From the NCBI GenBank assembly GCA_002455275.1, contig DKKO01000004.1, positions 96,496 to 160,495 of the forward strand: a stretch of 64,000 nt of DNA, read 5' to 3'. The notes below the pieces were generated by a model. It made no database searches and was not told the DNA's origin. It was given only the letters and a program-made list of their open reading frames with translations. Positions 36,120 to 44,130 of this stretch are shown one piece after another (the stretch's first letter is position 1; each line of letters starts with the position of its first letter). The position numbers and the translations under genes are program-made. The DNA comes from Candidatus Saccharibacteria bacterium UBA6664 (GTDB lineage: Bacteria; Patescibacteriota; Saccharimonadia; Saccharimonadales; Saccharimonadaceae).

Positions 36120-36161
36120 GCGGAGGAGCGAGCAACGCGAGCGATATTCCTGTCGGGTGTA
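36120..36161 (+). repeat. 28-bp motif plus 14-bp copy of the tRNA-Arg 3' end
   Basis: 36120-36147 is the partner of the motif at 33622-33649. 36148-36161 (TCCTGTCGGGTGTA) repeats 36042-36055 of the tRNA-Arg exactly. Its last bases form the TATAAT box of the next gene. The stretch 35873-36175 otherwise holds only the tRNA, its terminator and a small palindrome (GCATG-ctgca-AGCATG region). Confidence 0.6.
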
Positions 36162-36175
36162 TAATCAACTACTAA

Positions 36176-36925
36176 ATGACCGAAATTTCACCACAGCCCA
36201 GAATACGACGTAGGATTGCAGCCTGGAATATACTGCTCGATGCCCGGTTTCCGCAGGAAGAGCGGGTAGACGACATTGCTCATACATTGGCTGAGCAGGG
36301 TGACTTAGACTTGGTGGGGCTGTTGGAAGTACAGAAAACCGCAAATCAGCAGAATGGCGAGATAATTGCCCAAAAGCTAACGCAAACGAGCGGTGTATGG
36401 TTTCCTCATTCTCGCAAGTCTTCAGGTGAACATACAGGGGTATTTGGTGCTGATGTAAAAAAGGCAACAACGATTGATTTAGGACATAAAAAGAAGGCAG
36501 TGCTAACTGAGCTGGGAGACGTGGCGATTGTACTAGTGCACCTGCGTCGCCAGCACAAACATTTTCCTCGTCAGCCCGAGCAGATTGCGCAAGTATCAGC
36601 ACTGATCGAGGCGGTGGCAGACTATGAGAAAGTAATTGCAATAGGCGACTTCAACTGCTTGCCGCTTCAGATGCCACGAACAATGCTTCGAAACGCTGGC
36701 TTTCAATCTGCCTATGCGGAACTCGGTGAAAAACGGCCACGATTCCCTACAAATGAGTTCCGTGATGACCTCTCTCCTCGCCAGAAGCTCGGCCTAGCTT
36801 TAGTAGGAGGAGCAATCTCTATTGATGATATCTATACACGAGGTATGGAGCACGCGTTAGTATCTGTCACGACTTTTACAGGTCGTTCGGATCACCCTGG
36901 TTTGCTGCTTGAATACGATGAATAG
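36176..36925 (+). CDS. Standalone EEP-family (endonuclease/exonuclease/phosphatase) protein
   Basis: 249 residues, no signal peptide. Catalytic blocks RIAAWNILLD (Asn), VGLLEVQ (Glu), VLVHLRRQ, IAIGDFNCLP (GDFN) and SDHPGLLLEY (SDH). It therefore belongs to the same superfamily as the two domains in the giant protein at 13792-18363, but is cytoplasmic. A TATAAT box 10 nt upstream lies at the end of the tRNA-Arg 3' repeat. Substrate unknown: DNA, RNA or phospho-ester metabolites. Confidence 0.85.
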   Translation: MTEISPQPRIRRRIAAWNILLDARFPQEERVDDIAHTLAEQGDLDLVGLLEVQKTANQQNGEIIAQKLTQTSGVWFPHSRKSSGEHTGVFGADVKKATTIDLGHKKKAVLTELGDVAIVLVHLRRQHKHFPRQPEQIAQVSALIEAVADYEKVIAIGDFNCLPLQMPRTMLRNAGFQSAYAELGEKRPRFPTNEFRDDLSPRQKLGLALVGGAISIDDIYTRGMEHALVSVTTFTGRSDHPGLLLEYDE

Positions 36926-36994
36926 CTATGGCTTGGCTATCGAATGTTTCTTCAGTACGGTATCATCATAGTATTACTTGTAAAAAGGAACATC

Positions 36995-37684
36995 ATGACA
37001 TCAGAAAAAATAAATTTATACAGAAAAAATTCTCTCACCGCAGGAGCTCTATACCTATTGACGTTCGTGTCAATTCCAACATTAGCTTTGTATAAAACCG
37101 TAAAGGAACCGGGCTATGTACTTGGAGGTGGCCCGGACACAGCTGCACTAACGGGCGGGCTGTTAGAGATTGTTGTAGCTTTAGCGTGTATTGGAAGCGC
37201 CGTAGCTTTATATCCTGTATTAAGAAAACAAAGCCAACCATTGGCAATTGGACTCGTAGCCTCTAGGGTGTTGGAGGCAAGCCTTATCTTTATTGGCGTT
37301 GCAATGATATTAACCATCGTAGCTCTTCGCGTACAAGGTGCAGCTGACGCCCCACTAATGGCCGGGCAGCTTCTTGGCATTATGTACGACAAAATATTCC
37401 TAGTTAGCCAAAGCTTCTTGCCAGCTATAAACGATCTCATATTGGGCATACTGCTATACAAATCGCAGCTCGTACCGAAACCATTAGCAATGATAGGTAT
37501 CGTAGGAGCTTTCCCCCTTGTCGTTGGGTTGATCGCAGTAGTATATGGAGTAATACCTCAGGGAGGTGACATGGCGGGGCTAGCAGCGCTGCTAGTAGCA
37601 TTATTTGAACTATCTCTTGGATTTTGGCTTGTGTTCAAAGGTTTCAATCAAGCGGCCGCAAAAAAATTATCACAAAAAAAGTAG
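36995..37684 (+). CDS. DUF4386 family integral membrane protein
   Basis: 229 residues with six hydrophobic segments. The family pattern is visible: LTAGALYLLTFV, ASRVLEASLIFIG, LPAINDLILGILLY and GAFPLVVGL. AAAGGA lies 5 nt before the ATG at 36995. Function unknown in all known members. Confidence 0.85.
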   Translation: MTSEKINLYRKNSLTAGALYLLTFVSIPTLALYKTVKEPGYVLGGGPDTAALTGGLLEIVVALACIGSAVALYPVLRKQSQPLAIGLVASRVLEASLIFIGVAMILTIVALRVQGAADAPLMAGQLLGIMYDKIFLVSQSFLPAINDLILGILLYKSQLVPKPLAMIGIVGAFPLVVGLIAVVYGVIPQGGDMAGLAALLVALFELSLGFWLVFKGFNQAAAKKLSQKK

Positions 37685-37699
37685 TCAAATTATGACTGA

Positions 37700-37735
37700 A
37701 CCCCCGGCGAGCGGGGCTCCAGCCAGGGGTTGTAG
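37700..37735 (-). terminator. GC-rich hairpin after the foreign-looking gene
   Basis: AACCCC...GGGGTT encloses further GC pairs (CCCC/GGGG, GGCT/AGCC). No T-tract follows on the minus strand. Likely the 3' boundary of the GC-rich segment. Confidence 0.45.
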
Positions 37736-37743
37736 GGATGGGG

Positions 37744-38481
37744 TTACGCAGAGGCTTCTGCGTCGGGAGTGCCGAAGGGGATCACCTTGGCACCCGTGTT
37801 GTTCGCGCCGTTCTCGACCGCGTTGGCAACCGTCTGGGCATCGGTCGGCGTGAGCTCTTGGAGCGAGATGACCCGAAGGCTCATCCCGAAGTACTCCGTG
37901 AGCACCGACTGAAGTGTGGTCTCGTCCGAGGCTCCCGTTGCGAAGTCGACGAACTCGACTTCAGTCGCCAGCAGGGCAGGCAACGACACGGCTTCGCGTC
38001 CGAGCGTCTCGAGTAGGCTGCGAAGCGCTGACTCGAGATACGCCTTCAGCTGAGCAGTGCGCTCGGGGTTGTCCAGATCGCCCTTGTCCTCGTCGATGAA
38101 GTTGTACAAGACCTTCTTCAGCGACTTCCAGCGACGGATGACCTGAGTGGTCGCCGTAGCGATATACAGGTACGTCTTGCCGTCGATGACGACCCGCGCC
38201 CGAAGTTCGATGCGCGTCGGGGTCTTGGCGGTTCGGCGGACGGTGGTAACACCCTTCACCGAAATGCCCGGACCGAACAGAACCGGCCACAGGGCGATGC
38301 CGAAGAGCTCGCGCCCTCCGATCTCACCCTTTCCGATGGCGTTCGTGTAGATCTTGCCGGACTTGAACATGCTGAACAGAACGATGATGAGGCCGATCCA
38401 CATGAGGATTGGCACACCGCGACTGAAGAGGTACGAGGGATCGAACAGGACTCGCTCCCACATAGACGTAGCCGAAAGCAT
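37744..38481 (-). CDS. GC-rich, band-7/SPFH-like membrane-anchored protein, probably acquired
   Basis: 245 residues. One transmembrane helix at about 22-42 (GVPILMWIGLIIVLFSMF), then a region that reads like a band-7/SPFH domain: GISVKGVTTVRRTAKTPTRI, IELRARVVIDGKTYLY, ALRSLLETLGREAV, and a helical C-terminus. SPFH proteins scaffold membrane microdomains. The base composition is the oddity: third positions are mostly G or C (about 60% GC by eye), unlike every neighbour. It has a perfect AGGAGGTGAG ribosome binding site, rare in this genome. It looks like a recent transfer from a high-GC organism, perhaps an actinobacterial host. Confidence 0.75.
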   Translation of the reverse strand: MLSATSMWERVLFDPSYLFSRGVPILMWIGLIIVLFSMFKSGKIYTNAIGKGEIGGRELFGIALWPVLFGPGISVKGVTTVRRTAKTPTRIELRARVVIDGKTYLYIATATTQVIRRWKSLKKVLYNFIDEDKGDLDNPERTAQLKAYLESALRSLLETLGREAVSLPALLATEVEFVDFATGASDETTLQSVLTEYFGMSLRVISLQELTPTDAQTVANAVENGANNTGAKVIPFGTPDAEASA

Positions 38482-38568
38482 CTCTCACCTCCTATGGATC
38501 TCTGAAGCCTTGGCTTACCCGCATAGTAGCACATAAGAGGTAGAAATAGAATATTGTATAATAAACTC

Positions 38569-38961
38569 ATGAACGAGCCGAGTATTTTTACGAAGATTAT
38601 CAACGGCGAGATACCTTGCCATAAGGTGTACGAGGATGAAAAGACCCTAGCTTTTATGACTATTCAGCCCGTACGCGAAGGTCACACACTGGTTATCCCA
38701 AAGCTGCAGGTAGAACAATACATTGATTTGCCAGATGAAGATTACGAAGCTTTATGGAAGACCGTGAAGAAGGTCGCAGCTCGGATACGCGAGGTCACCG
38801 GTAAAAAACGAGTGGGGGTGGTCATCAAGGGTCTTGATGTGCCTCATACGCATGTACACCTAATCCCCTTCAACGAGGATGAACCACTGAAAGCAGATGG
38901 CGCTCAGGCAATGGCTAATGACGATGAACTAGCGGCTATTGCCGAGAAGCTACGCTTTTAA
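38569..38961 (+). CDS. HIT family hydrolase
   Basis: 130 residues from the ATG at 38569. FTKIINGEIPCHKVYEDEKT at the start and HTHVHLIPFN near the end (the His triad H-x-H-x-H) are diagnostic. HIT proteins hydrolyse nucleotide conjugates such as adenosine phosphoramidates or Ap4A. TATAAT at 38557-38562 ends exactly 6 nt before the ATG and no ribosome binding site is present, so the mRNA is likely leaderless. Stop codon abuts the rlmH start, so the two are co-transcribed. Confidence 0.94.
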   Translation: MNEPSIFTKIINGEIPCHKVYEDEKTLAFMTIQPVREGHTLVIPKLQVEQYIDLPDEDYEALWKTVKKVAARIREVTGKKRVGVVIKGLDVPHTHVHLIPFNEDEPLKADGAQAMANDDELAAIAEKLRF

Positions 38962-39417
38962 ATGATACGGATACTCGCCGTCGGTAAGAAACACGACGAC
39001 TGGGTACTATCTGGGCTAGAACGCTATGAAAAGCGCCTGAAGGCGCCATATAACGTAGAATGGGTACTTTTACCACATTCGTCGCGAGAGGGCGTAGAAG
39101 CGCGCGAGGAAGAGTCTGGGCGCATACTAAAGCAGATAAAGCCAAATGATTTCGTAGTGCTGCTCGATGAAACGGGCAAACAACTCACCTCCCCTGCCCT
39201 ATCCAACCTTTGTGAAGCACGGTTTGTGCTGGCGGAACAACTGGTATTTGTAATTGGCGGAGCATATGGCGTTGATAATTTGCTACAGCAGCGCGCTAAC
39301 CTTGTGTGGTCACTTTCAGATCTTGTATTTCCCCACCAGCTTGTTCGTCTAATACTGATTGAGCAGCTTTACAGGGCACAACAGATAGCTCGGGGTAACG
39401 GCTATCACCACGAGTAG
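38962..39417 (+). CDS. rlmH: 23S rRNA pseudouridine-1915 N3-methyltransferase RlmH
   Basis: 151 residues, the usual length. SPOUT methyltransferase features: MIRILAVGKK at the start, VVLLDETGKQLTSP, the glycine loop FVIGGAYGVD and the C-terminal knot LIEQLYRAQQIARGNGYHHE. It methylates pseudouridine 1915 in helix 69 of 23S rRNA. Translationally linked to the HIT gene (adjacent stop and start). Confidence 0.95.
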   Translation: MIRILAVGKKHDDWVLSGLERYEKRLKAPYNVEWVLLPHSSREGVEAREEESGRILKQIKPNDFVVLLDETGKQLTSPALSNLCEARFVLAEQLVFVIGGAYGVDNLLQQRANLVWSLSDLVFPHQLVRLILIEQLYRAQQIARGNGYHHE

Positions 39418-39430
39418 GCTATTTAGCTAT

Positions 39431-39552
39431 ACAAAGTCTAGGTAGTTCTCTTCAACAGACCTCTACACGCCGGCGTGTTCTTTGCTCTTGGCAGGAACAC
39501 GTCGGGTTGCGTTTCGCTTTAAGTCTGCCGCAGAGACCCACCTAGCCTTTGT
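39431..39552 (+). ncRNA. Candidate structured RNA, unassigned class
   Basis: 122 nt in the rlmH-39628 gap. P1: 39431-39443 (ACAAAGTCTAGGT) pairs with 39540-39552 (ACCTAGCCTTTGT), 12 of 13. Then, separated by symmetric 4x4 internal loops, CTCT 39448-39451 with AGAG 39532-39535, and CAGAC 39456-39460 with GTCTG 39523-39527. The apical part has an 11-bp hairpin, CCGGCGTGTTC 39470-39480 with GAACACGTCGG 39495-39505 (one G-U, allowed only on the plus strand), plus GCG-ttt-CGC. Minus-strand expression is possible: TTGTAA-16-TATAGC lies just to the right. No SRP, tmRNA or RNase P signature seen; a 6S-like RNA is conceivable but unproven. Confidence 0.5.
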
Positions 39553-39573
39553 GTTTGTTGCTATAGCATAGTA

Positions 39574-39602
39574 TTGACTTTTTACAAAGCTTATGCTATA
39601 TT
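39574..39602 (+). promoter_or_regulatory. Promoter of the 39628-39951 gene
   Basis: TTGACT, 17 bp, TATATT. Starts with the same TTGACTTTTT as two promoters of the T4SS-like cluster. Leader of about 20 nt to the ATG. Confidence 0.8.
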
Positions 39603-39627
39603 GGTGATAGTACCTTAGTACAAAAAC

Positions 39628-39951
39628 ATGAAACAAACACTATACACCACACCACTCACTATCGTCGTTAGCCTGATTATGCTTGTAAGCGTGCTGCTAC
39701 ACGACACTCGCTTAGCGAAACTAGCAACAACTATGATTGGCATTCCTGCTGCGATTGCCAGCACTGATGCTGCGCATCGAGGCCTTAGCCCCGACCCTCA
39801 CACACATGTTGAGCGAATTAACGTCGGTGAACTACGTGGTCAGCTGCCTCGATTAATGCCACGTGCTACCGAAGATAAGAAATATGTTTTGCACCGTCCA
39901 GTGCGCGGTAGTGCCAACCCCTTCGAGGGCAACTATTTACCCCTTGCCTAA
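39628..39951 (+). CDS. Small membrane/secreted protein, unknown
   Basis: 107 residues; no family recognised. A hydrophobic helix at about 9-27 (PLTIVVSLIMLVSVLLH) and a weaker one at about 31-45, then a polar, Pro/Arg-rich outside tail ending NPFEGNYLPLA. It may be a signal-anchored peptide. It has one of the strongest promoters in the window. Its stop overlaps the valS stop on the other strand. Confidence 0.7.
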   Translation: MKQTLYTTPLTIVVSLIMLVSVLLHDTRLAKLATTMIGIPAAIASTDAAHRGLSPDPHTHVERINVGELRGQLPRLMPRATEDKKYVLHRPVRGSANPFEGNYLPLA

Positions 39952-42506
39952 GAACCTATAACCGTCAACTCGTTTTCGAGTCGTTCGATGAGCTGCTGAA
40001 CTTCCTCAGCCTCTTTCTTGGTGGCTTCTACTAGCTCAGCTGGCGCCTTGGCGATGTATGATTCATTATCGAGCCGGCCAGTCAACGTACGCTGGCGTTG
40101 CTTTGCCTCACTGAGGCGAACCTCTAGATTGGTCTGGTGTTCGTAGAGAGTCTTTTGATCAATGGCGAGCCACGCTTCGCGACCTGACACGGCCAAGCGA
40201 AGGCCACTCGGTTGTTCGGTGTACAAAACGGCTTTTAGGCGCGCCAGGTGCTGGATCAGCTCGGCGTTGTCGGCAAGCAAGCTGTCGCTGTGGTACTGTA
40301 CCTCATGCTTGTGGTTGCCCGGTAGCTCGCTTGTAACAAATCGAACCTCAGAAATAAACAGTTGAAGACGTTCAAATTCCGCAGCGGCCAATTCATCAAA
40401 GGTGGCAGGTTGTGGCCAGTTTTCACGAATAAGTAGGCTACCCTCTTCGTACCAAGGCAATGTTTGCCAGATGGTTTCAGTAACAAATGGCGCGAACGGG
40501 TGAGCCATGCGCAGCACGCTATCGAGTACCCATGCCAACATGTCGTGGTTGTCTTGCTTTTTGCTTGCCTCGACATACCAGTCGGCTACGCTACTCCACA
40601 CGGTGTGGTACACAGTTTCTGCCGCTTCAGCAAAGCGGTAATCAGCTAGAAGTTGCTCGATATTGGCGCTGGCCTGTGAAAGCTCGCGAGCTATCCAATG
40701 GTCGGCCAAGCTTTCTGGCATAGGCGGTTGCATACGGTAGCTATCGCCAAGTTTATCTTCAACAAAGCGAGCAATATTCCATAGCTTGTTGCAGAAGTTA
40801 CGCCCAGCCACCACCTTGGAAGTACTAAAGGCTTGGTTCTGGCCTGCGCTACGAGCAGCCACAAGCCCCATACGAAGTGCATCTGATCCAAATTCGCTCA
40901 CCGCTTCCATAGGGTTGATTACATTGCCCTTACTCTTGCTCATCTTTTGGCCGTGCTCGTCGAGCACTAGGCCGTGCAAGTAGACCTCTTTAAACGGCAC
41001 CTGACCAGTGACTTTCAGGCCAAGCATAATCATTCGCGCTACCCACTGATATAAGATATCGGCACCTGTTTCCATGACGTTAATTGGGTAATATTTTGCA
41101 AGCTCACCGGTGCTCAGGTAATCGGTAGTGATAAACGGCCATTGACCGCTAGAAAACCATGTGTCGAACGTATCTTCTTCGCGGGTGTAGGTTTTGCCGT
41201 TTACTTCGATTTGCTCTTGGTCTACCCTATCGTCGAAAATCCAGTCTGATGGGTCGGTGGTGTTTTGAAAGGCAGGAATAGGAATACCCCAAGGGATTTG
41301 GCGGCTCAAGTTCCAGTCGTGAATACCCGCGTAGTATTGCAGTACGGCTTTCTTCTTTGATTCAGGTACAAAGCGCACATCACCACGTTCGATGGCCTCA
41401 GTTGCCGCATCGGCCAGAGGTCGCATAGAAATAAACCACTGATCTTTTACGAGCGGCTGAATAACGCTGCCACATTTGTAGCAGTGCCCTACCGCGTGCT
41501 CTATGTCTGTTTCACCACGTAGAAGTTCCTGTGCATCGAGTGCCGCGAGCACTTTTTTGCGTGCTTCTTCAGGGGTGAGCCCCATGTATTGCGGCGGCAC
41601 GTTAATCATTTTGCCATCAAAGTCGATGACCTGAAGCTCGCCAAGGTTATGGCGCTTGCCTATCTCGAAGTCGTTCGGGTCGTGGGCGGGAGTAATCTTA
41701 ACCGCACCCGTACCGTATTCGGCATCGACGTAATCATCGGCAACGATCGGGATTTCCCTATCTACCAGAGGTAACTGTACTCGTGTGCCTACTAAGTGTT
41801 TGTAGCGTTCGTCGTTTGGGTTAACGGCAACCGCGGTGTCGCCCAGCATTGTTTCAGGCCTGGTGGTAGCAACTACAATCTCATCGATTTTATCGAGAGT
41901 CGGATACGCGATTTTGTATAGTTTTGCCTTTTCGTTTTTGTGCTCAACTTCAATATCGGCAAAGCTTGTTTGGTGTGTCGTACAGTAATTTACGATGCGT
42001 TCACCTCTGTAAATGAGACCTTCATCCCATAACTTTTTGAAGGTAGCATAGGCGGTGTTTACTACCTTTTCATCGAGTGTGAATACGAGATTGTTCCAGC
42101 TGGCGCTGGCACCGAGTGCTCGAAGCTGGAGCTCCATGTTGCCTCGCTGCTCATCGACGAAGTTCCAGACCTGACTGTAAAGCTGTTCACGTGAAAAATC
42201 GAACCGACTTTTGCCTTGTTTTTGCAGTTCCCTCTCGTATACTACCCACGTTTCAAAGCCAGCATGGTCGGCACCCGGAATGTAGATCGTGTCCCTTCCC
42301 TTCATGCGGTAGAAACGTACGAGAATATCTTCAAGTACAGCCATGAGAGAATGCCCAACGTGCAGGTTGCCATTTGCGTTTGGCGGCGGCATGATAATGC
42401 TATATGGCTCGCCCTGGCCCGAAGGCTTGAACGATCCAGAAGTCTCCCACAGAGCGTAGATTCCGGGTTCGTATTGGCTTGGTTCGTATGTCTTTGGTAA
42501 TTTCAT
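39948..42506 (-). CDS. valS: Valyl-tRNA synthetase
   Basis: 852 residues from the ATG at 42506. Class I motifs: PPPNANGNLHVGHSLM (HIGH) near residue 45 and KMSKSKGNVINP (KMSKS) near residue 520; the editing domain CP1 lies between; anticodon-binding domain follows, and the C-terminal 65 residues form the coiled-coil arm typical of ValRS (RQRTLTGRLDNESYIAKAPA). It charges tRNA-Val and edits Thr-tRNA-Val. A 14-bp perfect palindrome lies in the leader just upstream of the start codon. Confidence 0.96.
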   Translation of the reverse strand: MKLPKTYEPSQYEPGIYALWETSGSFKPSGQGEPYSIIMPPPNANGNLHVGHSLMAVLEDILVRFYRMKGRDTIYIPGADHAGFETWVVYERELQKQGKSRFDFSREQLYSQVWNFVDEQRGNMELQLRALGASASWNNLVFTLDEKVVNTAYATFKKLWDEGLIYRGERIVNYCTTHQTSFADIEVEHKNEKAKLYKIAYPTLDKIDEIVVATTRPETMLGDTAVAVNPNDERYKHLVGTRVQLPLVDREIPIVADDYVDAEYGTGAVKITPAHDPNDFEIGKRHNLGELQVIDFDGKMINVPPQYMGLTPEEARKKVLAALDAQELLRGETDIEHAVGHCYKCGSVIQPLVKDQWFISMRPLADAATEAIERGDVRFVPESKKKAVLQYYAGIHDWNLSRQIPWGIPIPAFQNTTDPSDWIFDDRVDQEQIEVNGKTYTREEDTFDTWFSSGQWPFITTDYLSTGELAKYYPINVMETGADILYQWVARMIMLGLKVTGQVPFKEVYLHGLVLDEHGQKMSKSKGNVINPMEAVSEFGSDALRMGLVAARSAGQNQAFSTSKVVAGRNFCNKLWNIARFVEDKLGDSYRMQPPMPESLADHWIARELSQASANIEQLLADYRFAEAAETVYHTVWSSVADWYVEASKKQDNHDMLAWVLDSVLRMAHPFAPFVTETIWQTLPWYEEGSLLIRENWPQPATFDELAAAEFERLQLFISEVRFVTSELPGNHKHEVQYHSDSLLADNAELIQHLARLKAVLYTEQPSGLRLAVSGREAWLAIDQKTLYEHQTNLEVRLSEAKQRQRTLTGRLDNESYIAKAPAELVEATKKEAEEVQQLIERLENELTVIGS

Positions 42507-42510
42507 AAAG

Positions 42511-42524
42511 TTTTCACGTGAAAA
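42511..42524. promoter_or_regulatory. 14-bp palindrome in the valS leader
   Basis: TTTTCACGTGAAAA, 5 nt before the valS ATG. On the mRNA it would form a short hairpin over the place for ribosome binding; on DNA it is a possible operator. No T-box features seen. Confidence 0.35.
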
Positions 42525-42593
42525 GTACACGATGCACCTCTTTAGTAACTGTAGTCTAGTATAGCATAGCGCAGGGCTTGTATAATGGTGGTA

Positions 42594-43574
42594 GTGATAG
42601 AAATTCAATCTGAAAACGACGCGTTAGCGTGGAATAATCTTGTGAAACAGACCGGCGGTCATCCGCTACAGCTATGGGGCTGGGGAGAAGTAAAATCCGC
42701 TCACGGCTGGCAAGCCCATCGTGTACGAATTCTCCAGCAGGGAAGGGTACTTGGCGGAGCACAGTTGCTAATCAAACGATTGCCTTGGCCTTTTGGAGCT
42801 TTAGTGTATATACCAAGAGGGCCATTTGGCTCGATAGGCGCCGAAGGTGAAAAGGCGTTGGCAAACTATGTTAAAACAGCATTCCACCCAACGGTACTTA
42901 GCATCGAGCCAGATAGCACGAAACCACCTCTGTGGAAAGGGTGGCGTAAATCGTCTAATAAAATTTTGCTGGCCAGAACGGCGGTGCTTAACCTAGCGCA
43001 GACCGAAGAAGACATGCAAGCGGCTATGAGCAAAAAGACACGACAATACATTCGAAAATCACAGGGCGAGGGTATAAGCGTACGCAAAGCTAGTTCAGCA
43101 AACGACATTGCCGCCTGTCTTGCTATCTATAAAAGCACCGCTAAACGCGCTGGATTTATGCTGCACGAGGACGCGTATTATCAAGATATATTCCAGATGC
43201 TCGGTGACGATTCACCAGTGTACATGGCCGAGCGAGACGGTAGGGTAGTGGCATTTTTGTGGCCTATCGTTACAGAATCGGTAGCGTTTGAGCTGTATGG
43301 TGGTATGAACGAAGAGGGCCAGGCATGTCGAGCAAATTACTTCTTAAAGTGGCAGGTTATTCAGAGCATGAAAGCTGCTGGTGTGAAACGCTACGACGTG
43401 AATGGGTTGCTCAACGACGGCGTAACTAGCTTTAAAAAAGGCTTTATTCCCGATGAGACCATGATGGCTGGCACGTTCGAAACAGGGCTCTCGCCTCTGT
43501 ATATCGTATGGCGGTATCTTCTACCGATTGCTAAGCGTGTGGCTCAATTGCTACGGCGCCTTGGCGGTAGATAA
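42594..43574 (+). CDS. FemX/FemAB-type peptidoglycan bridge transferase, copy 1
   Basis: 326 residues from GTG 42594; an ATG at 42585 lies inside the TATAAT box itself, so initiation there is unlikely. FemAB fold: WNNLVKQTGGHPLQLWGWGEVK at the start (residues about 12-33), KTRQYIRKSQGEGISVRKA near 150, and the second GNAT-like half with VAFLWPIV and GVKRYDVNGLLN. FemX-type enzymes add the first amino acid of the interpeptide bridge to lipid II from aminoacyl-tRNA. A second copy is at 49138. The 3' end overlaps the convergent tsaC-type gene by 44 bp. Confidence 0.87.
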   Translation: MIEIQSENDALAWNNLVKQTGGHPLQLWGWGEVKSAHGWQAHRVRILQQGRVLGGAQLLIKRLPWPFGALVYIPRGPFGSIGAEGEKALANYVKTAFHPTVLSIEPDSTKPPLWKGWRKSSNKILLARTAVLNLAQTEEDMQAAMSKKTRQYIRKSQGEGISVRKASSANDIAACLAIYKSTAKRAGFMLHEDAYYQDIFQMLGDDSPVYMAERDGRVVAFLWPIVTESVAFELYGGMNEEGQACRANYFLKWQVIQSMKAAGVKRYDVNGLLNDGVTSFKKGFIPDETMMAGTFETGLSPLYIVWRYLLPIAKRVAQLLRRLGGR

Positions 43575-44130
43575 CAATACTGCCGTCGGGTTTTACCCCA
43601 ATGATGGTTGATGGCTCATGATTTGACATGTCGCCACCGTCGACGTAAAAATCTACCTCGTCGTGAAAATAAGCTTTCGCCATATCTATAGAGGTGGAGG
43701 TGGGCGCACCATGATCGTTGGCGCTTGTGGTCATTAATGGGCCAGTTTTTTCGAGCAAGGCCAGCAGGGCGGGGTGATTGGGAATGCGAGCTGCCAACAC
43801 AGACTGACCTGCCGAAAGGTACTGTGGCACGCCTTCGGCTGACAGCTCAACACTGACGGCATTTGGCCAAAAGCGCTGTGCAACTTCGAGTTCGCTGGGC
43901 AAAAAACCGATGAGTTCAAGTTGCTTAACGGAGGCAGCGATGGTAGTTCCGGGCTTTCGTTCACGATTCTTTACCTGATAGAGCTTGTGAATGGCGCTTT
44001 CAGACTGAGCTCGTGCGACCAAGCCATATACCGTGTCAGTAGGTAGTACGCCCATGCCGTCCTTCAGGAGCAGTTCTACAAGCTGCGAGCTGTCGAGGGA
44101 TGAAATATCTCTAGGCACTATGTTCTCCAC
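43531..44130 (-). CDS. tsaC: Threonylcarbamoyl-AMP synthase (Sua5/YrdC/TsaC type)
   Basis: 199 residues, the single-domain YrdC length. GMGVLPTDTVYGLVARA near residue 25, KNRERKPG near 55 and TTSANDHGAPTS near 140 are the nucleotide- and threonine-binding motifs. It makes threonylcarbamoyl-AMP for t6A37 of ANN-decoding tRNAs, which the tsaD product transfers. It overlaps the end of tsaD by 13 bp. The partner genes tsaB and tsaE are not in this window. Confidence 0.94.
   Translation of the reverse strand: MENIVPRDISSLDSSQLVELLLKDGMGVLPTDTVYGLVARAQSESAIHKLYQVKNRERKPGTTIAASVKQLELIGFLPSELEVAQRFWPNAVSVELSAEGVPQYLSAGQSVLAARIPNHPALLALLEKTGPLMTTSANDHGAPTSTSIDMAKAYFHDEVDFYVDGGDMSNHEPSTIIGVKPDGSIVIYRQGAVAIEPHA

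Noticed and set aside
36165..36641. 158-codon minus-strand reading opposite the EEP gene
   Set aside because: Low-complexity shadow frame with no promoter and no recognisable motif.
39431..39552. Assignment as SRP RNA, tmRNA or RNase P RNA
   Set aside because: The GGAAGGAAG-type SRP core, a tRNA-like Ala end and RNase P core blocks are all absent, and 122 nt is too short for the latter two.
42585..42593. ATG 42585 as start of FemX copy 1
   Set aside because: The ATG is part of the TATAAT box, so the transcript would start after it; GTG 42594 fits the 7-nt rule.
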